From: Humitalea sp038323655
GTDB taxonomy: Bacteria > Pseudomonadota > Alphaproteobacteria > Acetobacterales > Acetobacteraceae
Reading direction: 5' to 3'
NCBI GenBank assembly: GCA_038323655.1
Contig: JBBQHE010000144.1
Location: forward strand, 1-11,668
DNA: 11,668 bases
This document shows positions 5,743-11,668 of this stretch, one piece after another (within the stretch, counting starts at the first letter, position 1; each line of letters opens with the position of its first letter). A program made the position numbers and the translations under genes. Below the pieces are notes generated by a model. That model saw nothing but the letters and a program-made list of their open reading frames with translations. It did no database searches and had not been told where the DNA came from.

Positions 5743-7143
5743 TCAGCGCCCCGTCAAAATCCGCTCGACCAACTGCCCCGCCGTCGGGATGAAGCCGTTG
5801 GAATAGAACGGGTCCTGGGCGAAGCGCAAGGCCACCTGGCCCGCGAACATCAGATTGTCCTCGGTGCCGCCGCCATGGGCGATCGCCTGCAGCTTTTTCT
5901 GGATGCAGAAGGACCGCGGGTCGGCGCGCTTGCCGGTGCTGAAATCGGGTTCGATCTGCGTCCAGTTGCTGAAGCGGCAATGCGACAGGCAGCCCATGCA
6001 ATCGGTCTGGTCCTGCAGGATTTCGCGCGCGGCTTCCGGTGTTTCGAAGATCAGCGTGTCATCCGGCGTCCGCATGGCTTCGGTGAAGCCCTGGCCGACC
6101 CAGAGTTCCAGCTTCGCGCGATCCTCCGGCGTCATCCAGACCGGACGCTTGCGCGGACCCACGCCGTATTCCGCCGTCTTGTCGCCTTCGGCCGCGGCGG
6201 CATAGGCAACCTGGCGTTCGCTGCGGTCTTCCAGGTCGCGCAACAACCGGGTGCGCACGGCCGAGGAGTAGAAACCCGTCGGCGAAAAGGTCTGCAACGA
6301 CACATCGCCCGGCTTCAGCGTCAGCAGGCGCTGCTTCCACTCGTCGGGGATCGGCGATTCCTTCGTCAGCAGCGGCCGCGTGCCGAACTGGAACGCGATG
6401 GGCCCGAGGTCGGGATTGTCGATCCAATCCTCCCATTCCTCCAGCCACCAGACACCGCCGGCCATGATGATCGGCACGGTGTTCAGGCCGAAGGAGTTCA
6501 TCAATTGCCGCAGCGCGAGCACCCGGGGGAAAGGATCCTCAGGCTTGCGGGGGTCTTCGCTGTTGGACAGGCCATTGTGCCCGCCGGCCAGCCACGGGTC
6601 CTCATAGACCACGCCGCCCAGCCATTCGGAGGCCTTGGAATAGGCCCGGCGCCACAGCGCGTTGAAGGCCCGGGCGCTGGACACGATCGGGTACATGAAG
6701 ACGTGGTGTTCCCGCGCCACGGCGGCCAGGCCATAGGGCATGCCCGCACCGCAGGTCACGCCATGGATCATGCCGGGCACGGCTTCCAGCATACCGCGGA
6801 TGATCCGCTCCGCCCCGCCCATCTCCCACAGGATATTGGCGTGGATGCGCCCGCGGCCGCCGTTGACCTCGTGCGCCGCCTTGATCTGGGCGATGCCGCC
6901 GGCGATGCCGTAGGCGACAAGTTCCTCATGCCGCTCGCGCCGGGTCTTGGCGTGGTAGATCTGCGGGATGACCTGGCCATTTTCGTCATAGCTGTCGGCA
7001 TTGACGGCGCTGACCGTGCCGACACCGCCGGCATGCGCCCAGGCGCCGCTGCTCTGGCCATTGGTGGCCGAAACGCCCTTGCCGCCTTCGACGAGAGGCA
7101 GGACTTCTGCACCACCCATGCGGATCGTGTTGATTGGCTTCAC
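5743..7143 (-). CDS. Nitronate monooxygenase-like flavoprotein
   Basis: A 466-residue TIM-barrel FMN enzyme of the nitronate monooxygenase/2-nitropropane dioxygenase family (PF03060), which as a family oxidises alkyl nitronates or acts as a related flavin oxidoreductase. Family features are the glycine-rich N-terminus (PLVEGGKGVSATNG), the GVTCGAGMPYGLA strand-loop, AGGHNG around H189, and VPIIMAGGVWW before the phosphate-binding region. Unlike the usual ~320-350-residue members it has a C-terminal extension with a cysteine cluster, C382-x2-C385-x3-C389 plus C413, which could hold an Fe-S cluster or zinc. The GTG at 7141-7143 is preferred because the conserved sequence KPINTIRMGG starts there; upstream residues are arginine-rich and unconvincing, although no good ribosome-binding site is visible. 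It lies 129 nt downstream of pnp, beyond a GC-rich hairpin, so is probably transcribed separately. The substrate is unknown. Confidence 0.85.
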   Translation of the reverse strand: MKPINTIRMGGAEVLPLVEGGKGVSATNGQSSGAWAHAGGVGTVSAVNADSYDENGQVIPQIYHAKTRRERHEELVAYGIAGGIAQIKAAHEVNGGRGRIHANILWEMGGAERIIRGMLEAVPGMIHGVTCGAGMPYGLAAVAREHHVFMYPIVSSARAFNALWRRAYSKASEWLGGVVYEDPWLAGGHNGLSNSEDPRKPEDPFPRVLALRQLMNSFGLNTVPIIMAGGVWWLEEWEDWIDNPDLGPIAFQFGTRPLLTKESPIPDEWKQRLLTLKPGDVSLQTFSPTGFYSSAVRTRLLRDLEDRSERQVAYAAAAEGDKTAEYGVGPRKRPVWMTPEDRAKLELWVGQGFTEAMRTPDDTLIFETPEAAREILQDQTDCMGCLSHCRFSNWTQIEPDFSTGKRADPRSFCIQKKLQAIAHGGGTEDNLMFAGQVALRFAQDPFYSNGFIPTAGQLVERILTGR

Positions 7144-7239
7144 GTTTTTCGTCGTTCGCTCGTTCTGGCGCGGTCGGTCCGCGGCGCGTTTCACTGCTGG
7201 CTGCGCACATGCGACCGATCCGGGCCAGGCGCAAGGGTG

Positions 7240-7263
7240 GGCCGGGGCGTCGCCGCCCCGGCC
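7240..7263 (-). terminator. GC-rich hairpin after pnp
   Basis: A perfect 10-bp stem (7240-7249 with 7254-7263, loop TCGC on the plus strand) begins 10 nt after the pnp stop. It has the position and strength of an intrinsic terminator or a 3'-end stabilising hairpin, but CACCC rather than a U-run follows on the minus-strand transcript, so termination efficiency is uncertain. Confidence 0.55.
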
Positions 7264-7272
7264 GCCTTTGGA

Positions 7273-9513
7273 TCAATCGGCGGCGAAATCGCCACCGCCA
7301 CGGCGCGGGCCGCGGTCGCGGCGAAAGCCGTCGCGATCGCCGCCACGGTCGCGGCGCGGTTCGCCACCCTCTTCACCTTCCGGGCGGCTGCGCTTGGCAC
7401 CGACCTGGTCCGTGATATCGGCCCCCGTCGCCTGGTCCACCACGCGCATCGACAGCTTCACCTTGCCGCGGTCGTCGTGGCCGATGACCTTGACCTTCAC
7501 CTTGTCGCCGACGTTGACGATGTCGGTGGTGCGGTTCACCCGCTCGTTCGCCAGCTCGCTGATGTGGACCAGCCCGTCCTTGGCGCCAAGGAAGTTCACG
7601 AAGGCGCCGAATTCGGCGGTCTTCACCACCGTGCCGGTGTAGATGCCGTTCACCTCGGCTTCTGCCGTGATGCCGCGGATCATGTTGATCGCAAGCTCGG
7701 TCGCGGCGGGGTTGGTCGAGGCGATCTTGATCGTCCCGTCATCCTCGATATCGACCTTGGCGCCCGACTTTTCCACGATGTCGCGGATCACCTTGCCGCC
7801 GGTGCCGATCACTTCGCGGATCTTGTCCTTGGGCACCACGATCACGGTGATGCGCGGCGCGTTCGCCGCCACGTCGCCGCGCGCGCCGGTCAGCGCGCGG
7901 GCCATTTCGCCCAGGATGTGCAAACGCCCACCCTTCGCCTGTTCCAGCGCGATCTGCATGATGTCAGGCGTGATGGAGGTGATCTTGATGTCCATCTGCA
8001 AGGCGGTGATGCCCGCATCCGTGCCGGCCACCTTGAAGTCCATGTCACCCAGGAAGTCTTCGTCGCCCAGGATGTCGGACAACACCGCGAAGCCGCGGTC
8101 TTCCTTGATCAGACCCATGGCGATGCCGGCCACCGGGCGGGCCAGCGGCACGGCGGCATCCATCAGCGCCAGCGAGGTGCCGCAGACCGTCGCCATCGAC
8201 GACGAGCCATTGCTCTCGGTGATCTCGGACACCACACGCATCGTGTAGGGGAAGTTGGTCTTTTCCGGCAGCAGCGGCCGGATCGCGCGCCATGCGAGCT
8301 TGCCATGGCCGACTTCACGGCGGCCCGGGCTGCCCATCCGCCCCGTCTCGTTCACCGAGTAGGGAGGGAAGTTGTAGTGCAGCATGAAGTGTTCGCGATA
8401 ATCGCCACCCAGCGCGTCGATCACCTGCTCATCCTGCCCGGTGCCGAGGGTCGCGACGCAGAGCGCCTGCGTCTCGCCACGGGTGAACAGCGCCGAGCCA
8501 TGGGCGCGCGGCAGCACGCCGACCTCGGCCATGATCGGGCGCACGGTCTTGGTGTCGCGGCCGTCGATGCGCAGCCCGGTGTCGAGGATGCTGTTGCGGA
8601 CGACGTCGGCCTCAAGCGCCTTCAGCAGGCCCTTGGCGGCGCCGGCGTCATGGCCCTCGGCGGTCAGCGCGGCGGCGACCTCCTTCTTCACGGCGCCGAC
8701 CTTGCCCTGGCGGACCAGTTTCTGGGTCTCCTTGTAGGCTTCCGCCATGGGCGCGAAGCCGAGTTCCTTGATGCGCGCCTTGAGCGCGATCTCGGCCTCG
8801 GAGGTCTCGGTGACGGCCCAGGGCTCCTTGGCGGCGCGCTCGGCCAGTTCGATGATGCCCTGGATGACCGCCTGGCAGGCCTTATGGCCGAAGGTCACGG
8901 CGCCGAGCATCACCTCCTCGCTCAGTTCCTGGGCTTCGGATTCGACCATCAGCACGCCCTCGGCGGTGCCGGCGACCATGAGGTCGAGCTTGCTGACCTT
9001 GCGCTGATCGGCGGTCGGGTTCAGCACGTAGCCGCCCTCGATGAAGCCGACGCGGCAGCCGGCGACGGGGCCGAAGAAGGGGATGCCCGACAGGGTCAGT
9101 GCGGCTGAGCAGCCGACCAGCGCGACCACGTCCGGGTCGTTCTCCATGTCATGCGACAGCACCGTCGCCACGACCTGGACCTCGTTGCGGAACCCATCCG
9201 GGAACAGCGGGCGCAGGGGGCGATCGATCAGGCGGGAGACCAGGGTCTCCAGCTCCGAAGGACGGCCTTCGCGCTTGAAGAAGCCGCCCGGGATCTTGCC
9301 CGCGGCAAAGGCCTTTTCCTGGTAGTTCACGGTCAGCGGGAAGAAGTCCTGCCCGGGCTTGACCGAACGGGCACCGACGGCGGTGCAGAGCACGATGGTG
9401 TCGCCCATGCGGGCCACCACGGCGCCATCGGCCTGGCGGGCGATCTTGCCCGTCTCCAGCGTCAGGGTCTGGCTGCCCCAGGTGATGTCCTTGCGGAAGT
9501 AATTGTCGAACAT
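7273..9513 (-). CDS. pnp: Polyribonucleotide nucleotidyltransferase (PNPase)
   Basis: A 746-residue PNPase, the phosphorolytic 3'-to-5' exoribonuclease that degrades mRNA and also adds 3' tails; usually a trimer and often bound to the degradosome. Domain order is complete: RNase PH 1 (~12-145, with FFPLTVNYQEK), an alpha-helical linker, RNase PH 2 (~310-540), a KH domain with IGTGGKVIRD at 569-578, an S1 domain from ~619 (GTVVKTAEFGAFV), and an arginine/glycine-rich tail after ~700. Catalytic D486, D492 and K494 occur in DEDFLGDMDFK at the same numbering as in E. coli. ATG 9513 is supported by AGGA at 9520-9523, 6 nt upstream, and by the conserved MFDNYFRKDITWG start. rpsO, the usual upstream neighbour, is absent here. 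The leader contains a strong hairpin that may mediate autoregulation, as RNase III/PNPase processing does in E. coli. Confidence 0.97.
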   Translation of the reverse strand: MFDNYFRKDITWGSQTLTLETGKIARQADGAVVARMGDTIVLCTAVGARSVKPGQDFFPLTVNYQEKAFAAGKIPGGFFKREGRPSELETLVSRLIDRPLRPLFPDGFRNEVQVVATVLSHDMENDPDVVALVGCSAALTLSGIPFFGPVAGCRVGFIEGGYVLNPTADQRKVSKLDLMVAGTAEGVLMVESEAQELSEEVMLGAVTFGHKACQAVIQGIIELAERAAKEPWAVTETSEAEIALKARIKELGFAPMAEAYKETQKLVRQGKVGAVKKEVAAALTAEGHDAGAAKGLLKALEADVVRNSILDTGLRIDGRDTKTVRPIMAEVGVLPRAHGSALFTRGETQALCVATLGTGQDEQVIDALGGDYREHFMLHYNFPPYSVNETGRMGSPGRREVGHGKLAWRAIRPLLPEKTNFPYTMRVVSEITESNGSSSMATVCGTSLALMDAAVPLARPVAGIAMGLIKEDRGFAVLSDILGDEDFLGDMDFKVAGTDAGITALQMDIKITSITPDIMQIALEQAKGGRLHILGEMARALTGARGDVAANAPRITVIVVPKDKIREVIGTGGKVIRDIVEKSGAKVDIEDDGTIKIASTNPAATELAINMIRGITAEAEVNGIYTGTVVKTAEFGAFVNFLGAKDGLVHISELANERVNRTTDIVNVGDKVKVKVIGHDDRGKVKLSMRVVDQATGADITDQVGAKRSRPEGEEGGEPRRDRGGDRDGFRRDRGPRRGGGDFAAD

Positions 9514-9896
9514 GCGTCGTCCTATTGCCCCGGGGCCATCGGGCGCCCGGGCTGCGGCGCCCTGGCCCGAGTTCGGGATGGGTCGCGGCGGGTTGTACGG
9601 CGCGGGGTTCGGGCAGGAGCGGCCGGGCCACACAAACCCAGGCGCAGGAACGAAGCGCAGCGCTTCGGGCTGCACGGGGGAGGCACGCCCGTCCCCGGAA
9701 GGATAGGCAGGCCGCCCATGTGGCCGGAAACGCCGTCATGTCCTGCCAGCGGTCCGGAACGGAACGGCAGCCTTGCTGACGACCCCTCGCGCACGCGAGG
9801 GTGCCGGCGGCGCGTTGCGGCACTGACGGCGGCGGCGGTATGGCATGAAGCCCGGGGGCGCGCCAAGGCTTTTGCGGGCGGCGCGGCACGGCAGGC
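9514..9896 (-). other. 383-bp intergenic region upstream of pnp
   Basis: No credible gene lies here: rpsO is not present and I see no tRNA-like cloverleaf. Besides the leader hairpin it contains a 17-bp palindrome CGAAGCGC-A-GCGCTTCG at 9651-9667 and a hairpin CCCTCGCG/CGCGAGGG at 9784-9791/9794-9801. The latter lies about 95 nt after the preceding minus-strand gene's stop and is a possible terminator without a U-tract. The pnp promoter must lie here if pnp is transcribed separately, but no convincing -35/-10 pair stands out. Confidence 0.5.
9531..9569 (-). promoter_or_regulatory. Hairpin in pnp leader
   Basis: GGGCGCC (9541-9547) pairs with GGCGCCC (9556-9562), and the stem continues with CGGGGCCA (9531-9538) against TGGCCCG (9563-9569), interrupted by a 2-nt and a 1-nt bulge. 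This ~14-bp stem ends about 8 nt before the pnp ribosome-binding site (9520-9523) on the minus-strand RNA. A double-stranded leader is the element cut by RNase III in E. coli pnp autoregulation; a similar role here is inference. Confidence 0.45.
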
Positions 9897-10396
9897 TCAG
9901 CCCAGGCGGTAATGGCTGCCGACGGTGCCGCAGGGAAAGGCCCGGACGCCGACCAAACGCCAGTTTTCCGCAAGCGTTGGTCCTGCGGCGAAAAGCCGCA
10001 CGCCCGCGCCGATCCGGATCGGCAAGGTGAAGATCCGCGCCTCGGTCACCAGCCCCAGGTCGAGGAAGCCGCGGATCGTCTGGGCCCCGCCGTCGATGAA
10101 AGCCTGCGGGAAGCGCCGCGCGACGGCGCCAGCGTCGGTCGCGGCCGTGACCTGGGGTGGCGTGTCCGGCGGCAACGGCCGGGTGGTCATCACCACCCCG
10201 GCAGCCTGGCCGGATAGGTCCAGCCATGCTGCGGCACGATCAGGTCAAAGGTCCGTCGGCAGAGGATGACGGCCTCGGCCGCCTCCAGGTCCTGCTGGTA
10301 TCCGTAGTCATTGCCCTCGAACGGCGCCAGGTGACCCAGCCCGTCACCCGGACCGGCGATGAAGCCATCGAGGGTCTGGGCAATGAACAGCCTCAC
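9897..10396 (-). pseudogene. RibD-C/dihydrofolate reductase-like gene, frameshifted
   Basis: The reading is split into two frames that together match one ~167-residue protein of the RibD C-terminal/DHFR-like family (PF01872), NAD(P)H-dependent reductases often of unknown substrate. The first part (GTG at 10394-10396 to a stop at 10190) carries MRLFIAQTLDGFIAG, APFEGNDYGY and AVILCRRTFD. The second, in the next frame, carries VVMTTRPLP, AFIDGGAQTIRGFLDLGLV and RIFTLPIRIGAGVRLF, in the family's order. The switch falls at the four-base C run 10196-10199 (GGGG on the coding strand); one extra G would give LPGVVMTTRPL and restore the frame. So either a recent inactivating deletion or a sequencing error in a homopolymer. 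Homology is otherwise intact, favouring a recent event or error. It begins 21 nt after the gcrA stop on the same strand, so co-transcription is likely. Confidence 0.8.
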
Positions 10397-10417
10397 GACG
10401 CGCCGGCGCCGGCCAGG

Positions 10418-10915
10418 TCAGGCGGCGTCTTCCCGGCGGTCGCGTGCCCGGACGTAGGCGACGGCCGCGTGTTCCGTGCAATACGGCTTGCCGGTCAGCG
10501 CATCACCGCTGCAGAAGCGGAATTCGGGCGTGCCGGGTTCGCCGATCGGCCAGCAGCAGGACCGCCCGCCAAAGCGCGGGAAAGCCCGCACGATGGGCGC
10601 TGGCGCTGCCACGGGGCGGGGCGCTGCGCGTTCGGTGACCGGGGCCGCGACAGGCCGGGCGGCCACCGGGCGCGGGGCCTGGACCGAAATCTGGGCTGGG
10701 CGCGGCACCGCGGCCATCACCGGGCGGCCCGAGGTGATCGGCTGCGACACGCCGTCGCGCCGGATCGGGCTGGGCCTGGCCGGCAGCACCAGGCGGTGCG
10801 CCTTGCCGACGACCGCGTTCTTGGAAATGCCCATCCGGCGGCCGATTTCCGCCGTCGAATGTCCCTCGGCCCAAAGGGCCTTCAGGGTCTCGATTGCCTC
10901 CGCTGACCAATCCAT
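10418..10915 (-). CDS. gcrA: GcrA cell-cycle regulator
   Basis: A 165-residue GcrA (PF07750), the alphaproteobacterial factor that binds RNA polymerase sigma70 and stimulates promoters carrying CcrM-methylated GANTC sites. The N-terminal DNA-binding domain is clear: MDWSAEAIETLKALWAEGHS, then the helix-turn-helix TAEIGRRMGISKNAVVGKAHRL up to residue 42. A proline/alanine-rich linker (~48-110) with three RPVAA copies (82-86, 87-91, 100-104) follows. The C-terminal sigma-interacting domain has SCCWPIGEPGTPEFRFC and GKPYCTEHAAVAY; C121, C135, C146 and H149 are candidate metal or structural residues. Length is close to the Caulobacter protein (about 173 residues). GGGAG lies 9 nt before the ATG. 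The upstream region has a GANTC site and a DnaA-box-like sequence, and a probable co-transcribed reductase gene follows. Confidence 0.96.
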   Translation of the reverse strand: MDWSAEAIETLKALWAEGHSTAEIGRRMGISKNAVVGKAHRLVLPARPSPIRRDGVSQPITSGRPVMAAVPRPAQISVQAPRPVAARPVAAPVTERAAPRPVAAPAPIVRAFPRFGGRSCCWPIGEPGTPEFRFCSGDALTGKPYCTEHAAVAYVRARDRREDAA

Positions 10916-10929
10916 TGGTGGTGGCTCCC

Positions 10930-10963
10930 ATCCGCCTTGCCTACCAGAATTGGTAAGGCGGAT
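10930..10963. repeat. Inverted repeat directly upstream of gcrA
   Basis: ATCCGCCTT...ACCA (10930-10946) is mirrored by TGGTAAGGCGGAT (10951-10963): 13 complementary bases with a 4-nt insertion in the left arm and a GAAT loop. It lies 15-48 nt before the gcrA start, so it is either an operator overlapping the promoter or a hairpin in the gcrA leader beside its ribosome-binding site. Confidence 0.6.
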
Positions 10964-10985
10964 CGCACCCGCGGGGCAAGCAAAG

Positions 10986-11017
10986 GATTCGCCCTGACCA
11001 CCGAAACTTGTGGAGAA
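10986..11017. promoter_or_regulatory. GANTC site and DnaA-box-like sequence upstream of gcrA
   Basis: GATTC at 10986-10990 is a CcrM methylation site (GANTC), 71 nt before the gcrA start. At 11009-11017 the minus strand reads TTCTCCACA, one base from the DnaA-box consensus TTATCCACA. In Caulobacter, gcrA is activated by DnaA and its product acts with CcrM methylation, so both sites are meaningful in this position. A possible promoter lies between them and the gene: TTGCCC (10975-10980, minus strand), 17 nt, TTACCA (10952-10957); its -10 is weak. Function is inference. Confidence 0.45.
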
Positions 11018-11056
11018 CTGTGGCAGGGCCCACCAGGGCTTGTGTGCGCAGGGCGT

Positions 11057-11668
11057 TCAGGAGGCGGTGATGTTCTGCTCCCGTGCCACCGCCGTCCATT
11101 GCCGGGTAAAGGCCGCGATCATCGCGGTATAATCGGCCCCCAGCACCGGCGGATCCGCGGTGTAGGACGCCAGCTCCGCAAAGCGCGCCTTCAACTCAGG
11201 CCGCGCGATCAGCGCGGTGATGTCCGCGGTCAGCCGGGCGGCGATCGGGGCGGGCAAGGCCTTCGGCCCCGACAGCCCGATCCAGTTGCCGGCGGTCAGC
11301 CGGGGCAGGCCGAGTTCGGCGAAACTTGGCACATCGGGCAGCGCTGCGGTGCGCGCCGCCGAGGTGACCGCCAGCGCCCGCAGCGTGCCATCGCGCAGCA
11401 TGCCCATGTTGGTGGTCAGCGGGTCGATCAGGCTGTCGATGTTGCCGGCCAGCATGTCCTGCAAGCCGGGCGCCGATCCGCGGTAGGGCACGTGGTCCAG
11501 CTGCGCTGCGCGGCCTTCGGTCGCAAGCAAAGCCCCCATCATATGCCCCGACGAGCCGATGCCGGAGGAGCCAAAGCGCACCGGCCGCAGCCGCGCCGCC
11601 GCCAGATACTCGCCCAGCGTCCGAAAGGGCGAGCGCCCCGTGACCAGCAGCGCCGAGGGCGTGTCCAC
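11057..11668 (-). CDS. TctC/Bug-family periplasmic solute receptor, partial
   Basis: The last 203 residues of a tripartite tricarboxylate transporter receptor (PF03401), periplasmic proteins that capture carboxylates or other small metabolites for TctAB-type permeases. The family's middle and C-terminal pattern is plain: FGSSGIGSSGHMMGALLA, LDHVPYRGSAPGLQDMLAGNID, LRALAVTSAARTAALPDVPSFAELGL, NWIGLSGPKALPAPIAARL and a helical end. About 110-120 N-terminal residues, with the signal peptide and first lobe, lie beyond the window edge. The frame is open to the edge, so the GTG at 11666-11668 is not the true start. No TctA/TctB genes are in the window; orphan receptors of this family are common in proteobacteria. 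gcrA follows 141 nt downstream on the same strand. The ligand cannot be inferred. Confidence 0.93.
   Translation of the reverse strand: MDTPSALLVTGRSPFRTLGEYLAAARLRPVRFGSSGIGSSGHMMGALLATEGRAAQLDHVPYRGSAPGLQDMLAGNIDSLIDPLTTNMGMLRDGTLRALAVTSAARTAALPDVPSFAELGLPRLTAGNWIGLSGPKALPAPIAARLTADITALIARPELKARFAELASYTADPPVLGADYTAMIAAFTRQWTAVAREQNITAS

Noticed and set aside
5875..9108. A 1077-codon open frame on the plus strand opposite the flavoprotein and pnp genes
   Set aside because: It lies antisense to two clearly conserved genes, has histidine/arginine/alanine-rich sequence with no family pattern, and is what high GC at wobble positions produces.
9514..9675. N-terminal extension of PNPase to 9675
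   Set aside because: The extension is proline/alanine-rich and unlike any PNPase; MFDNYF with AGGA 6 nt upstream at 9513 is the conserved start.

Overview
The window looks like the chromosome of a very GC-rich alphaproteobacterium. The decisive marker is a clear GcrA cell-cycle regulator at 10418-10915 (minus), a family confined essentially to Alphaproteobacteria. Strong G/C at codon third positions, a TctC/Bug-type solute receptor and a metabolic mix of oxidoreductases and amide/amine enzymes suggest Rhodospirillales/Acetobacteraceae (Roseomonas-like), but that rank is inference.

Layout. 1-618: the possible end of an unrecognised gene, an AT-rich promoter-like stretch, a purine-rich ribosome-binding site and a possible regulator relic, with no confident gene. 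619-2399 (plus): an FAD-dependent aromatic-ring hydroxylase translationally coupled to a 66-residue DUF2783 protein. 2403-3221 (minus): a creatininase-family amidohydrolase, divergent from a class III PLP aminotransferase at 3352-4689 (plus); the 130-bp divergent spacer holds a perfect 12-bp inverted repeat. 4722-5447 (plus): a YgjP/SprT-like zinc metallopeptidase. 5448-5742: a convergent intergenic region filled by a mirror-symmetric set of hairpins, the most unusual structure in the window.

From 5743 to the end every gene is on the minus strand. In transcription order (right to left) these are a 5'-truncated TctC receptor (11057-11668), gcrA (10418-10915), a frameshifted RibD-C/dihydrofolate-reductase-like gene (9897-10396), pnp (7273-9513) and a nitronate-monooxygenase-like flavoprotein with a C-terminal cysteine cluster (5743-7143).

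How they fit together. The left part is catabolic in flavour: a ring hydroxylase, a cyclic-amide hydrolase and an amine transaminase. They are not one operon, and a shared pathway cannot be shown. The right part carries housekeeping functions: GcrA drives transcription from promoters with CcrM-methylated GANTC sites, and PNPase degrades RNA. The region upstream of gcrA contains a GANTC site and a one-mismatch DnaA box, in line with the DnaA-GcrA-CcrM circuit known from Caulobacter. No tRNA, rRNA, CRISPR array, insertion sequence or prophage gene was recognised.
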